Assembly (NCBI RefSeq): GCF_951230135.1
Contig: NZ_CATNVC010000002.1
Span: forward strand, 124,001 to 188,000
DNA from: Butyricicoccus sp. Marseille-Q5471
GTDB taxonomy: Bacteria > Bacillota > Clostridia > Oscillospirales > Butyricicoccaceae
Direction: 5' to 3'
DNA: 64,000 nucleotides
Position numbers and translations under genes: made by a program. Positions 53,197 through 61,235 of this stretch are shown piece after piece; positions within the stretch are counted from its first letter, which is position 1, and each line of letters opens with the position of its first letter. The notes under the pieces were generated by a model. The model saw only the letters and a program-made list of their open reading frames with translations. It was not told where the DNA came from and searched no databases.

Positions 53197-53225
53197 TTGC
53201 GGTGCGCACCAAATTGCGGTATAAT
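53197..53225 (+). promoter_or_regulatory. Promoter of the PRTase-like gene
   Basis: TTGCGG (53197-53202) and TATAAT (53220-53225), 17-nt spacer, immediately following the rplT terminator. Confidence 0.65.
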
Positions 53226-53278
53226 GACACCAACAAGTGATTTGGAAAAATGAAGCAAGTAAGAAAGGTGGTTTCCGT

Positions 53279-53917
53279 ATGCAGCAACCGATTCGCATCG
53301 TGTCCAAGCAGAACAACAAGATCTTTGCAGACGCCATTCCCGGCCATTTTGCCACAAACCACTCACATATCAACTACTATCTTGATATGTCCGCGCTCAA
53401 GCACTGTCAGAGCCTTGCAGCCGAGGCTGCTCAGTATATTGCCTATCACTTTTCAGCAACCAGCGTCGACACCATCCTGTGCCTCGAGGGCACGGAGTAC
53501 ATCGGCGCCTTTCTCGCCCGCGAGCTGACACGCGACGGATTGGGCGGCATGAATGTCGGCAAGGACCTGTATCTGGCGGAACCCGAATCGAACGTCAACG
53601 GGCAGTTCATCTTTGCCGATAACCTACGCACTATGGTCGAGCACATGAATGTGCTGGTGCTCGTCACATCGGCCTCCACCGGACAGACGCTGTCGCAGAC
53701 CCGCGAATGTGTCGAGTATTACGGCGGCCGCATTTCCGGATATTCCGCACTGTTCTCCAACATCGCGGAGCTAGGCGGCAAGCCGGTCATCAGCCTGTTT
53801 TCGGGTGAGGATCTGCCGCATTACCACAATTATGTTCATGGCCGAAATTGCCCGGACTGCGTGGCTGGCGTTCCGCTTGATGCCATCGTTACGCCGCAGG
53901 GTTATACCAAGCTGTAA
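53279..53917 (+). CDS. Orotate phosphoribosyltransferase-like protein
   Basis: 212 residues. The centre reads VLVLVTSASTGQTLSQT, in the place of the PRPP-binding loop of type I phosphoribosyltransferases, but the acidic pair (normally DD before TGGT) is missing. Upstream DTILCLEGTEYIGAFLARELT matches the PRTase core. So a PRTase fold is likely, and activity as a true OPRT uncertain. ATG 53279 follows AAAGGTGG. Monocistronic. Confidence 0.75.
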   Translation: MQQPIRIVSKQNNKIFADAIPGHFATNHSHINYYLDMSALKHCQSLAAEAAQYIAYHFSATSVDTILCLEGTEYIGAFLARELTRDGLGGMNVGKDLYLAEPESNVNGQFIFADNLRTMVEHMNVLVLVTSASTGQTLSQTRECVEYYGGRISGYSALFSNIAELGGKPVISLFSGEDLPHYHNYVHGRNCPDCVAGVPLDAIVTPQGYTKL

Positions 53918-53920
53918 ATA

Positions 53921-53952
53921 AAAAGGAACGGAAACAAATCCGTTCCTTTTCC
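53921..53952. terminator. Bidirectional terminator
   Basis: AAAAGGAACGGA / TCCGTTCCTTTT stem between convergent genes. Confidence 0.85.
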
Positions 53953-53961
53953 TTTGCCCAT

Positions 53962-54270
53962 TCAGTGAGTCTTGCAGGCCGCCATGCACTCCGCCGTCCA
54001 GCAATAGGCGCAATACCCCATCGCCCCGAACAACGCGGCAAACGCACCTCCGCCGAGCAGCACAAGCATCCGGCCCGCCAGTCCTCCAAATGCCCGCAGC
54101 GCGAGCTCGCAGACCGAAACCGCAAACAGCAGCGCAGAGAGCAGGCAGATTCTTCCGCGCCATGTGTAGGTCAGCCGTGCGCCAACCGTACCGCCTGTGA
54201 AACAGGCTGCCCCCATCAGAACGGCGCACACCTCACGCCCCAACCCCATCACTCCATGCAGAATTTCCAT
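53962..54270 (-). CDS. Small membrane protein of unknown function
   Basis: 102 residues with three hydrophobic segments (VCAVLMGAACFTGGTVG; ICLLSALLFAVSVCELALRA; MLVLLGGGAFAALFGAMGY) and a Cys-rich C-terminal end (CAYCWTAECMAACK). Size and Gly-rich helices recall small sporulation membrane proteins such as SpoVAB, but identity is not supported. ATG 54270 follows AGAGGAGG; a longer frame exists without an SD. Confidence 0.6.
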   Translation of the reverse strand: MEILHGVMGLGREVCAVLMGAACFTGGTVGARLTYTWRGRICLLSALLFAVSVCELALRAFGGLAGRMLVLLGGGAFAALFGAMGYCAYCWTAECMAACKTH

Positions 54271-54366
54271 CCGCTCGCCTCCTCTGCTCTGTTTTGTCTT
54301 CACCATAGCACAAAGCGCGCCCCCCGTCAATCCGGTGGACGCGCTTTTTTTCGGTTTTTTCCTTCG

Positions 54367-55026
54367 CTATTTCATCAGAAATTCCGGCAGACGACGGCGT
54401 GCCTCCAAGCGGTAGATACGGTAGCCTTCGCTCGAAAAACGCTCTTCATACTCGGTCATGATGTTGCCCTCAAAGTCCGAATGATGCAAATCGAGCGAAA
54501 CATTCTGCAGCAGCCAGCCAAACTGACAAATCTCGCTGAGTGACCACTCAAAAAAGCGCTGATTATCCGTTTTAAAGCATAAATCGCCCTGTTTCTTGAG
54601 GATCTCATCATACACCGCGAGGAAATTACGATGGGTCAAACGGCGCTTGCGCTGACGGTTGGGCGGCCAGGGGTCGGAAAAGTTCAAATAGATACGATCC
54701 ACCTCGCCGGGCGCGAACACCTCGCTTAATTCCGCAGCGTCAAATGAGACGAAACGCAGGTTGGGCAGCGGCGCCAGCTGACAGCGCTCGGCTGCCATGA
54801 TAAGCGCACCCTCCTCACGCTCGACCGCGATAAAGTTCACATCCGGGTTCTGTTCGGCCATGCCGATGGCAAAACGCCCCTTACCACAGCCGATTTCGAC
54901 ATGCAGCGGTTTGTCGTTGCCAAACAGTGCACGCCATTTGCCGCGCTTCTCCTTGGGCTCAAACGCCATAACATCCGGGCAGGCGGCAAAGCGAACGTCC
55001 AGATTTTTCTTTTTACGCATTCTCAT
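54367..55026 (-). CDS. trmB: tRNA (guanine-N7-)-methyltransferase
   Basis: 219 residues, Rossmann methyltransferase: HVEIGCGKGRFAIGMAEQNP is the SAM site, FIAVEREEGALI the second strand, YLNFSDPWPPNRQRKRRLT the TrmB hallmark. Modifies G46 of tRNA. The start at 55026 (GAGGGG about 10 nt upstream) or the ATG two codons later are equally possible. Confidence 0.96.
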   Translation of the reverse strand: MRMRKKKNLDVRFAACPDVMAFEPKEKRGKWRALFGNDKPLHVEIGCGKGRFAIGMAEQNPDVNFIAVEREEGALIMAAERCQLAPLPNLRFVSFDAAELSEVFAPGEVDRIYLNFSDPWPPNRQRKRRLTHRNFLAVYDEILKKQGDLCFKTDNQRFFEWSLSEICQFGWLLQNVSLDLHHSDFEGNIMTEYEERFSSEGYRIYRLEARRRLPEFLMK

Positions 55027-55102
55027 CGCGGGTTGTCCCCTCTTTTTCTGTATTTTTCAGCCTTTTTATTATATCTGGCGCACGCGCAGTTGGCAAGTCA
55101 AA

Positions 55103-55132
55103 TTGACAAATTTCCACCTGACTTGATATAAT
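55103..55132 (+). promoter_or_regulatory. malQ promoter
   Basis: TTGACA (55103-55108) and TATAAT (55127-55132), 18-nt spacer. Confidence 0.8.
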
Positions 55133-55161
55133 ACAATATCGAATGAATGGGGGAAAGCTTT

Positions 55162-56655
55162 ATGTTTCCTAGAAAAAGCGGCGTACTTGCCCATATCACC
55201 TCACTGCCCTCACCCCACGGTGTCGGCACGCTGGGGCAAACCGCATACGACTTTGTAGATTTTCTCGCGTCCGCACGGCAGACCTACTGGCAGGTGCTTC
55301 CGCTCGGCCACACCGGCTTCGGCGACTCACCCTACCAGTGTTTTTCCGCCGCCGCCGGCAATCCGTACTTAATCGACCTCGACCTGCTCGTCAAAGACGG
55401 TCTGCTGACCGCTGACGAAGTCGCTGCCGCAGACTTTCCGAACAAGCCGGACGAGGTGGACTTTGACGCGCTTGCGCAGACCCGTTGGCCGCTGTTCCGC
55501 TGTGCCTTTTCCCGCGTGGACGATGCGCTCCGCGCCAAAATTACAGACTTTACCGAGCAGAACGCCGAATGGCTGCCCGATTATGCACTCTTCATGGCGC
55601 TGCGCGAGGAAAAATACGGATACCGCCCGCTTTGGGAGTGGCCGGATGACGCCGTTCGCACGCGTGACCCGCAGGCACTCCGTGCGATACGGGAAGAACT
55701 GCACGAGGAAATTGCGTTTCGCATTTTTCTCCAGTATGAGTTCTGGACACAGTGGGCCGCACTGCGCACCTATGCCAACGAGCACGGCGTACAAATCATC
55801 GGCGACATTCCGATTTATGTTTCATCCGACTCGTCCGATGTTTGGACGCATCCGACGCTGTTTAAGCTGCAGGACGACCTAAGTCCCCGCATGATTGCCG
55901 GTGTTCCGCCCGACTACTATTCGGCCACCGGACAGCTCTGGGGCAATCCGGTCTATGACTGGGAGGCGCACAAAAAGGACGATTACACGTGGTGGATTTG
56001 GCGCATGCAGACCAATCTTGCGCTGTTTGATCTCGTCCGCATCGATCATTTCCGCGGATTTGAAAGCTTTTGGGAGGTCGAAGCCGGCGAAGAAACAGCT
56101 GTGAACGGCGCGTGGCGTAAGGGGCCGGGCACGGATTTCTTCGATACGCTCCAAGAAACGATGGGCGACCTGCCGATCATCACAGAGGATTTGGGTATCA
56201 TCACCGATGAGGTGCGGGAACTGCTGTGTGAAACCGGCTTCCCCGGTATGCGCGTGCTGATTTTTGGTCTGCTGCCTGAAGAGGACAACGAGCATCTGCC
56301 GCACAATTACCTGCCGAACAGCATTGTCTACACCTCCACACACGACTCGCAGACCATCTGCGAGCAGGTTATGGATTTGTGCACCGAGCCGGAGAAGCAG
56401 TTTGCCTACCGTTATCTGCGCACCTCGACCAGTGAGGCCATGGGTTGGAGCGCAATTAAGAGCGTTTGGGCCTCCCCTGCACGCACTGCAATGACCACCC
56501 TGCAGGATGTGCTCTCACTCGGCGCGGATGCCCGCATGAATACGCCCGCGACCATCGGCGGCCGTAACTGGCGTTGGCGCGTGCGCAAGGAAGCGCTCAA
56601 TCAAGATGTTGCCGCCATACTGGGCGATATCACTGTGACCTATAAACGCGCGTAA
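55162..56655 (+). CDS. malQ: 4-alpha-glucanotransferase (amylomaltase)
   Basis: 497-residue GH77 enzyme transferring maltodextrin segments. SLPSPHGVGTLG near the N-terminus, catalytic nucleophile in VRIDHFRGFESFWEV, acid/base in ITEDLGIITDEV, and YTSTHDSQTICE are the family motifs. ATG 55162 follows GGGGGAAAG. Likely works in glycogen or maltose use. Followed 35 nt later by the HAD-LUD gene, possibly on the same transcript. Confidence 0.95.
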   Translation: MFPRKSGVLAHITSLPSPHGVGTLGQTAYDFVDFLASARQTYWQVLPLGHTGFGDSPYQCFSAAAGNPYLIDLDLLVKDGLLTADEVAAADFPNKPDEVDFDALAQTRWPLFRCAFSRVDDALRAKITDFTEQNAEWLPDYALFMALREEKYGYRPLWEWPDDAVRTRDPQALRAIREELHEEIAFRIFLQYEFWTQWAALRTYANEHGVQIIGDIPIYVSSDSSDVWTHPTLFKLQDDLSPRMIAGVPPDYYSATGQLWGNPVYDWEAHKKDDYTWWIWRMQTNLALFDLVRIDHFRGFESFWEVEAGEETAVNGAWRKGPGTDFFDTLQETMGDLPIITEDLGIITDEVRELLCETGFPGMRVLIFGLLPEEDNEHLPHNYLPNSIVYTSTHDSQTICEQVMDLCTEPEKQFAYRYLRTSTSEAMGWSAIKSVWASPARTAMTTLQDVLSLGADARMNTPATIGGRNWRWRVRKEALNQDVAAILGDITVTYKRA

Positions 56656-56690
56656 GAATCGAAACCCCATAGAAAAAGAAGGATAACACC

Positions 56691-57926
56691 ATGAAAATCA
56701 AAACTGCCATATTTGACCTTGACGGCACGCTGCTCGACACGCTCGGCGATCTTGCGGACAGTGTCAATGCCGCCCTGCAGCGCCACGGCTTTCCGCCTGC
56801 AACCGAGGAGCAGGTGCGTGAGCGCGTCGGCAACGGCGTGCGCATGCTTGTTGCCCGATGCCTGCCGCAGGACGCGGAAGACGCGCTCATCGACGCCTGT
56901 CTGGACGATTTCCGCACGGTGTACGATCGACGCATGATGAACCGCACACAGCCGTATGAAGGCATCCTGCGCGTGCTGAAAACCCTCAAAAAGGAGGGCG
57001 TTGCCGTCGGTGTGCTGTCCAATAAGTACGATTTGGCCGCTAAGGGACTCGTGCGTCATTATTTCGGCGATTTGTGTCAGATTACCTGCGGCGAAAAGCC
57101 CGACGTACCGCGCAAGCCCGATCCCTCCAGCACGCTGCAGCTGCTGCGGGAACTCGGCGGCAATCCGGCCACCACACTCTATATCGGCGACAGCTCCACC
57201 GATATGCAGACCGCGAAAAATGCCGGTTTGACCGCCGTCGGCGTGGCCTGGGGCTTCCGTTCGGCGGAGTCGCTGCTGGAAGCCGGTGCTGACGCTCTCG
57301 CACATCGGCCGTCCGATTTGCTGCCGCTGTTTGAGCACGGTGTTTTTAACGCGGCGGCCATCGGTTCCGCCTTCACCGCACGCAGCTTTGGATTTACCTA
57401 TTTCCCGACCGCGCAGCAGGCACTCCCCTACCTAGCTGAGGCCTGCCGCGGCAAAACCGTATCGCTCGGCGGTTCGATGACGCTGCGTGAGCTTGGTGTG
57501 GCCGACGCACTGGCCGATGGATCCGATCTGCACTGGCACTGGCTGACCCCCAGCGACTACAAACAGGATGCAGAGGTCTACCTCACCTCGGCCAACGCGC
57601 TCTCCGAAACCGGCGAAATCGTCAACATTGACGGGAATTGCAACCGCGTTGCCGGCACGCTCTTCGGGCCAAAACGCTGCATTTTCGTATGCGGTGTCAA
57701 TAAGCTGTGCGACGATTTGACTTCCGCCATCTGGCGCGTACGCAATGTTGCCGCGCCCATGAATGCCAAACGGCTTTCCTGCAAAACGCCCTGTGCTATC
57801 GACGGCAAATGCCATGACTGCCGCAGTGCCGACCGCATCTGCTCTGCGCTCGTTGTCCATATGGCTCCGCCCAAGGGCATGGAAGCCTGCGAGATTGTGC
57901 TGATTGGTGAAACACTCGGATATTGA
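56691..57926 (+). CDS. Fusion of HAD-IA (phosphoglycolate phosphatase-like) and LUD/DUF162 domains
   Basis: 411 residues. About 1-215 is a complete HAD-IA phosphatase: FDLDGTLLD (D9, D11), GVLSNK, KPDPSS, YIGDSSTDMQTAKNAGLTAV. About 230-411 is a LUD domain (lactate-utilisation/DUF162): GFTYFPTAQQALPYL, TVSLGGSMTLRELGV, EIVNIDGNCNRVAG, and the Cys-rich CKTPCAIDGKCHDC. Both halves look intact and there is no frameshift. Normally these are separate proteins of about 215 and 210 residues. SD AAGGA before ATG 56691. Confidence 0.85.
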   Translation: MKIKTAIFDLDGTLLDTLGDLADSVNAALQRHGFPPATEEQVRERVGNGVRMLVARCLPQDAEDALIDACLDDFRTVYDRRMMNRTQPYEGILRVLKTLKKEGVAVGVLSNKYDLAAKGLVRHYFGDLCQITCGEKPDVPRKPDPSSTLQLLRELGGNPATTLYIGDSSTDMQTAKNAGLTAVGVAWGFRSAESLLEAGADALAHRPSDLLPLFEHGVFNAAAIGSAFTARSFGFTYFPTAQQALPYLAEACRGKTVSLGGSMTLRELGVADALADGSDLHWHWLTPSDYKQDAEVYLTSANALSETGEIVNIDGNCNRVAGTLFGPKRCIFVCGVNKLCDDLTSAIWRVRNVAAPMNAKRLSCKTPCAIDGKCHDCRSADRICSALVVHMAPPKGMEACEIVLIGETLGY

Positions 57927-57932
57927 CCAAAC

Positions 57933-57964
57933 AAAGGCGTGATGAACAAAATCGCGCCTTTTTT
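57933..57964 (+). terminator. Terminator after the HAD-LUD gene
   Basis: AAAGGCGTGAT / ATCGCGCCTT hairpin with T6. Confidence 0.75.
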
Positions 57965-58031
57965 ATGCCATGCAACCGCCGGTTGCGGGATTTCCATGCG
58001 AACTTGGTGGCTTGCAAGCCGGCTGTTGCGC

Positions 58032-58037
58032 TATAAT
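58032..58037 (+). promoter_or_regulatory. -10 element of the XRE regulator
   Basis: TATAAT 29 nt upstream of the ATG at 58066. No good -35 was found. Confidence 0.45.
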
Positions 58038-58065
58038 CAGGGCAGAAACAAGGAGGTAAACATTC

Positions 58066-58746
58066 ATGACACTTGGAGAACGCATATTAGAGCTGCGCAA
58101 AAAACACGGTTTGTCGCAGGAGGAACTTGCCATTACGCTGGGCGTATCGCGTCAAGCCGTATCCAAATGGGAGACAGGCGATGCCATGCCCGATACCGAC
58201 AAAGTGATTGCGCTCGCAGTCTATTTTAAGGTGACGACCGACTGGCTGCTGCGCGGCATCGAAGCAGCGCCTGCCCCCGCCGGCCCTGCCGGTACTCCCA
58301 GCCGCGAAGAACTGGAAAACGCTTCGCCCATGCTGCTCGCCCTGACGCTGGGTGGCTGCCTGGTTGGCCTGATTCTGGTCTTGTACGATATTTCTCAGCA
58401 GTACCTGCTGCATATTCCCGCGATTATCGGCATCCTGCTGCAAATCGGCTCTTCGTCACTAGCCACGGGAGTCGGCCTGTATCTGCGCAACGACGCGGGA
58501 CGGCGTTTTCTTCGCACGTTTTGGAGCATCGCGATCTGGATGATTGCGCCGCTTCTCTTCGGTTTTCTGTATACGATCTGCTCTCGCACCGTGTCCTACG
58601 GTTTTTTCAAGCTGGTTGGGCGCGTCGTGCCATTTTTTAACGAGGGCGGTTGGCCCATCCTCTTTCCTACCGCCATTTGCTTTACCGGATACGTTGTCTT
58701 TTGCCTGATTATTACCCTGCTTCTACGGCGCCTGAAAAAGAGTTGA
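58066..58746 (+). CDS. XRE-family helix-turn-helix protein with membrane domain
   Basis: 226 residues. The N-terminal HTH_3 (RILELRKKHGLSQEELAITL; GVSRQAVSKWETGDAMPDTD) binds DNA; residues about 100-225 hold three to four hydrophobic helices (LLALTLGGCLVGLILVLYDI; FLRTFWSIAIWMIAPLLFGF). A membrane-tethered regulator of unknown signal; this architecture is common in Firmicutes. AAGGAGG lies 8 nt before the ATG. Confidence 0.88.
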   Translation: MTLGERILELRKKHGLSQEELAITLGVSRQAVSKWETGDAMPDTDKVIALAVYFKVTTDWLLRGIEAAPAPAGPAGTPSREELENASPMLLALTLGGCLVGLILVLYDISQQYLLHIPAIIGILLQIGSSSLATGVGLYLRNDAGRRFLRTFWSIAIWMIAPLLFGFLYTICSRTVSYGFFKLVGRVVPFFNEGGWPILFPTAICFTGYVVFCLIITLLLRRLKKS

Positions 58747-58765
58747 ATTTTTTTCATGGACAGGC

Positions 58766-58794
58766 TTGACTTATACTCGCTGCTTTGCTATAAT
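58766..58794 (+). promoter_or_regulatory. Promoter of tRNA-Gly copy 2
   Basis: TTGACT (58766-58771) and TATAAT (58789-58794), 17-nt spacer, 40 nt before the tRNA. Confidence 0.8.
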
Positions 58795-58834
58795 GAATAT
58801 CGTCGCTGAGAGATGCGACAAGAAAATAGCAAAT

Positions 58835-58910
58835 GCGGCTGTAGCTCATCTGGTAGAGCGCCACCTTGCCAAGGTGGAGGTAGCGAGTTCGAGCCTCGTC
58901 AGCCGCTCCA
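58835..58910 (+). tRNA. tRNA-Gly (GCC), copy 2
   Basis: Identical over all 76 nt to 34467-34542, with anticodon loop TTGCCAA and encoded CCA. Monocistronic: own promoter and terminator. Confidence 0.98.
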
Positions 58911-58911
58911 C

Positions 58912-58940
58912 AAAAGCACCGTTTGAACGGTGCTTTTTTC
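58912..58940 (+). terminator. Terminator of tRNA-Gly copy 2
   Basis: AAAAGCACCGTT / AACGGTGCTTTTTT, nearly the same as after copy 1. Confidence 0.9.
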
Positions 58941-58958
58941 TTGCACTTTTTAGTGATA

Positions 58959-58990
58959 AGAGCCATCCCACAGCGGGATGGCTCTTTTTT
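58959..58990. terminator. Second terminator between tRNA-Gly and the pyridoxal kinase gene
   Basis: AGAGCCATCCC / GGGATGGCTCT stem with T6 on the plus strand; likely the 3' end of the minus-strand kinase gene too. Confidence 0.8.
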
Positions 58991-58999
58991 CTGCTCCAT

Positions 59000-59824
59000 T
59001 TATCGCGAGGTAATTCTGCCAAGCAGCCGCTCAAACTGTACGCCATGCATGGGATCCGTCCCCTGCGTTTCGGTATAAGCAATGCAGTCCTTGACAAATT
59101 CGCCCGCAAATGCGGAAGCACGGTTTAAATCGCTGCCGTTCAGCAGCGCACCCAGCATGGTCGCTGCAAACAAATCGCCCGTGCCCGGATAATATCGATT
59201 GATTCGCGCGTGCAGGCTAATCATACCCTGCTCCCCGTCAAAGCAGGCCGAACCGACCTGACCCTTTTCATAATCCAATCCAGTGAGCACAATCTGCGCC
59301 CCATAGCGCGTGTGCAGCGCACGCAGCCATTCCCATGTCTGCTCCGCGGAACAAGGCTTGTCCGCAGGCGCTCGGTCGAGCAGGATGGCCGCTTCGGTCG
59401 TATTCGGGGTAATGATATCCGCAATCTCGCACAGTTCTCGCATGCGTCTGCACATCTCAGGCGTATAGGTCTGGTAAACCTCACCGTTATCCCCCATCAC
59501 AGGATCAATCAGCGTCAGCCCGTTGTCTGCGCATAGACGCTTTGCCGCCTGCTGCACCAAATCTATCTGCTCCGCCGAGCCGAGAAACCCCGCATAGACC
59601 GATTCGAAGCGCAGCCCCAGTTCGTCATACTGGTTGATTACACCCTGCATCACACCGGTCAAATCGCTCGTCACCCAATCAGGAATTGCCGTATGGGTGG
59701 AAAAAAAAGCCGTCGGCAGCGGCACACACTGGTGTCCGGCGGCGGAAAGCACTGCAATAATCGGCACGAGTGAGGAACGCCCATATCCCGACAGATCGTG
59801 CAGCGCAAGTATCTTTTTCTGCAT
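59000..59824 (-). CDS. Pyridoxamine/pyridoxal kinase (ribokinase-like PdxK/PdxY type)
   Basis: 274 residues. HDLSGYGRSSLVPIIAVLSA matches the substrate-binding start of PLP kinases, LIDPVMGDNGEVYQTYTPEM the anion hole region, ITPNTTEA and GTGDLFAATMLGALLNG the ATP-binding/catalytic end (catalytic Asp in GTGD). Makes PLP from salvage vitamers. ATG 59824 chosen; AAAAGG lies farther upstream than ideal. The long frame upstream of the start is antisense to the divergent gene and is not coding. Confidence 0.9.
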   Translation of the reverse strand: MQKKILALHDLSGYGRSSLVPIIAVLSAAGHQCVPLPTAFFSTHTAIPDWVTSDLTGVMQGVINQYDELGLRFESVYAGFLGSAEQIDLVQQAAKRLCADNGLTLIDPVMGDNGEVYQTYTPEMCRRMRELCEIADIITPNTTEAAILLDRAPADKPCSAEQTWEWLRALHTRYGAQIVLTGLDYEKGQVGSACFDGEQGMISLHARINRYYPGTGDLFAATMLGALLNGSDLNRASAFAGEFVKDCIAYTETQGTDPMHGVQFERLLGRITSR

Positions 59825-59851
59825 GAAACCGTTCACATCCTTTTCTTCCTT

Positions 59852-59880
59852 AGCATACTTGTTTTTCCCTGTGCTGTCAA
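59852..59880 (-). promoter_or_regulatory. Promoter of the pyridoxal kinase gene
   Basis: Minus-strand TTGACA (59875-59880) and TATGCT (59852-59857), 17-nt spacer. Confidence 0.75.
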
Positions 59881-59881
59881 C

Positions 59882-59910
59882 TTGCTTTCTCCCTGCTCGG
59901 ATGGTAAAAT
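59882..59910 (+). promoter_or_regulatory. Promoter of the GHL10 hydrolase
   Basis: TTGCTT (59882-59887) and TAAAAT (59905-59910), 17-nt spacer. Its -35 is one base away from the divergent promoter's -35. Confidence 0.6.
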
Positions 59911-59948
59911 AGTACGTATCTTGAAAGCGAATGCAAAGGAGTATGTTT

Positions 59949-61223
59949 ATGCTGAAAGAACGCATCTTATCCATATTGCTCACCCTTGCGCTGCTGCTGC
60001 CCGCAGCCGCTGCCGCACCCGCGCCCGAGGAGGGACTGCGCGGTGTTTGGATCCCGAGCATCTATAATTTGGACTATCCCACCCGCCAAGGCATGACCGA
60101 GGCCGAGCTAAAGAGTCAGGCCAACGAAATTCTGGACAACGTGAAGGCCATGGGGCTAAATGCGGTCTTTCTGCAGGTACGGCCCGCGGCGGATGCGCTG
60201 TATGAATCGGATATTTTCCCGTGGAGCCGCTATGTCAGCGGCACGCAGGGACAGGCGCCCGCCGGTGGTTTCGATCCCCTTGCTTACTGGGTCGATGCGG
60301 CTCACCAGCGCGGACTGCAGCTGCACGCATGGCTCAACCCCTATCGCATCACACGTGGCGGGGAGAGCGACTGTACCTCGCTTGCATCGGATAATCCGGC
60401 AAAGCTGCATCCCGAGTGGGTCGTCAAATATGAGGATAACTACTACTTTAACCCCGGTTTATCGTCGGTTCGTGCAATGGTTGTCGACGGTGCGTGCGAA
60501 ATCGCCGAAAATTACGATGTGGACGGCATCCATCTGGATGATTACTTCTATCCCGGCACAGACTTTTCCGATCAGGAGACCTACACCCGCTACGGCAAGG
60601 GCTTTGACAGCATTGACGACTGGCGTCGGGACAACGTCAATCAGCTGGTGGCCGATTTGGACAAAGCACTGCACGACGTTGACCCCGATCTTTCCTTCGG
60701 CATCAGTCCGGCAGGCATCTGGAACAACAAAAGCGCCGACCCGCGCGGCAGCGACACCGCAGGGCGCTCTTCCTATGCCGAAATCTACTGCGATACGCTC
60801 GCATGGATTGAAGCCGGTACGGTCGACTATGTCTGCCCGCAGATTTACTGGGAAATCGGCTTCAAAATAGCGGACTTCTCCAAGTTGGTCGACTGGTGGA
60901 CCGATGCGGTCAAGGGTTCAGACGTTGATTTGTATGTCGGCGTAGGTGCATACCGGATGGAGGACGCCACGGCCGGATCGGTTTGGTCAGGTACGGATGA
61001 GCTGACACGCCAACTTAACCTGATTGCCAAGGATTCCGGCGTGTCCGGTGAAATTTTCTACCGCTACAATTCACTGACGCAGGTTGCAGGTGCGTCCGAT
61101 GTGCTTTCCACGCACTACGCTGCCTCGCCTAGCCGACCCGAGGCGCAGACGCCGTCTCCCGAGCAGCAGGCCGACGGCCTCATCGAAACCTTTTCCCGTT
61201 TTATTCTGGCGCTCTTCCATTAA
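59949..61223 (+). CDS. Secreted glycosyl hydrolase-like protein (GHL10/DUF187)
   Basis: 424 residues. Signal peptide (ILSILLTLALLLPAAAAAPA), then a TIM-barrel domain: GVWIPSIYNLDYP, AVFLQVRPAADALY, LQLHAWLNPYRIT, VDGIHLDDYFYPG (catalytic-type acids), VDYVCPQIYWEIGF. GHL10 proteins are predicted to act on cell-surface or peptidoglycan glycans; activity is unproven. The start at 59949 has AAAGGAG 8 nt upstream; an earlier ATG is too close to it. Followed by a thioesterase 13 nt downstream of the stop. Confidence 0.9.
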   Translation: MLKERILSILLTLALLLPAAAAAPAPEEGLRGVWIPSIYNLDYPTRQGMTEAELKSQANEILDNVKAMGLNAVFLQVRPAADALYESDIFPWSRYVSGTQGQAPAGGFDPLAYWVDAAHQRGLQLHAWLNPYRITRGGESDCTSLASDNPAKLHPEWVVKYEDNYYFNPGLSSVRAMVVDGACEIAENYDVDGIHLDDYFYPGTDFSDQETYTRYGKGFDSIDDWRRDNVNQLVADLDKALHDVDPDLSFGISPAGIWNNKSADPRGSDTAGRSSYAEIYCDTLAWIEAGTVDYVCPQIYWEIGFKIADFSKLVDWWTDAVKGSDVDLYVGVGAYRMEDATAGSVWSGTDELTRQLNLIAKDSGVSGEIFYRYNSLTQVAGASDVLSTHYAASPSRPEAQTPSPEQQADGLIETFSRFILALFH

Positions 61224-61235
61224 GGGGGTCTTAAA

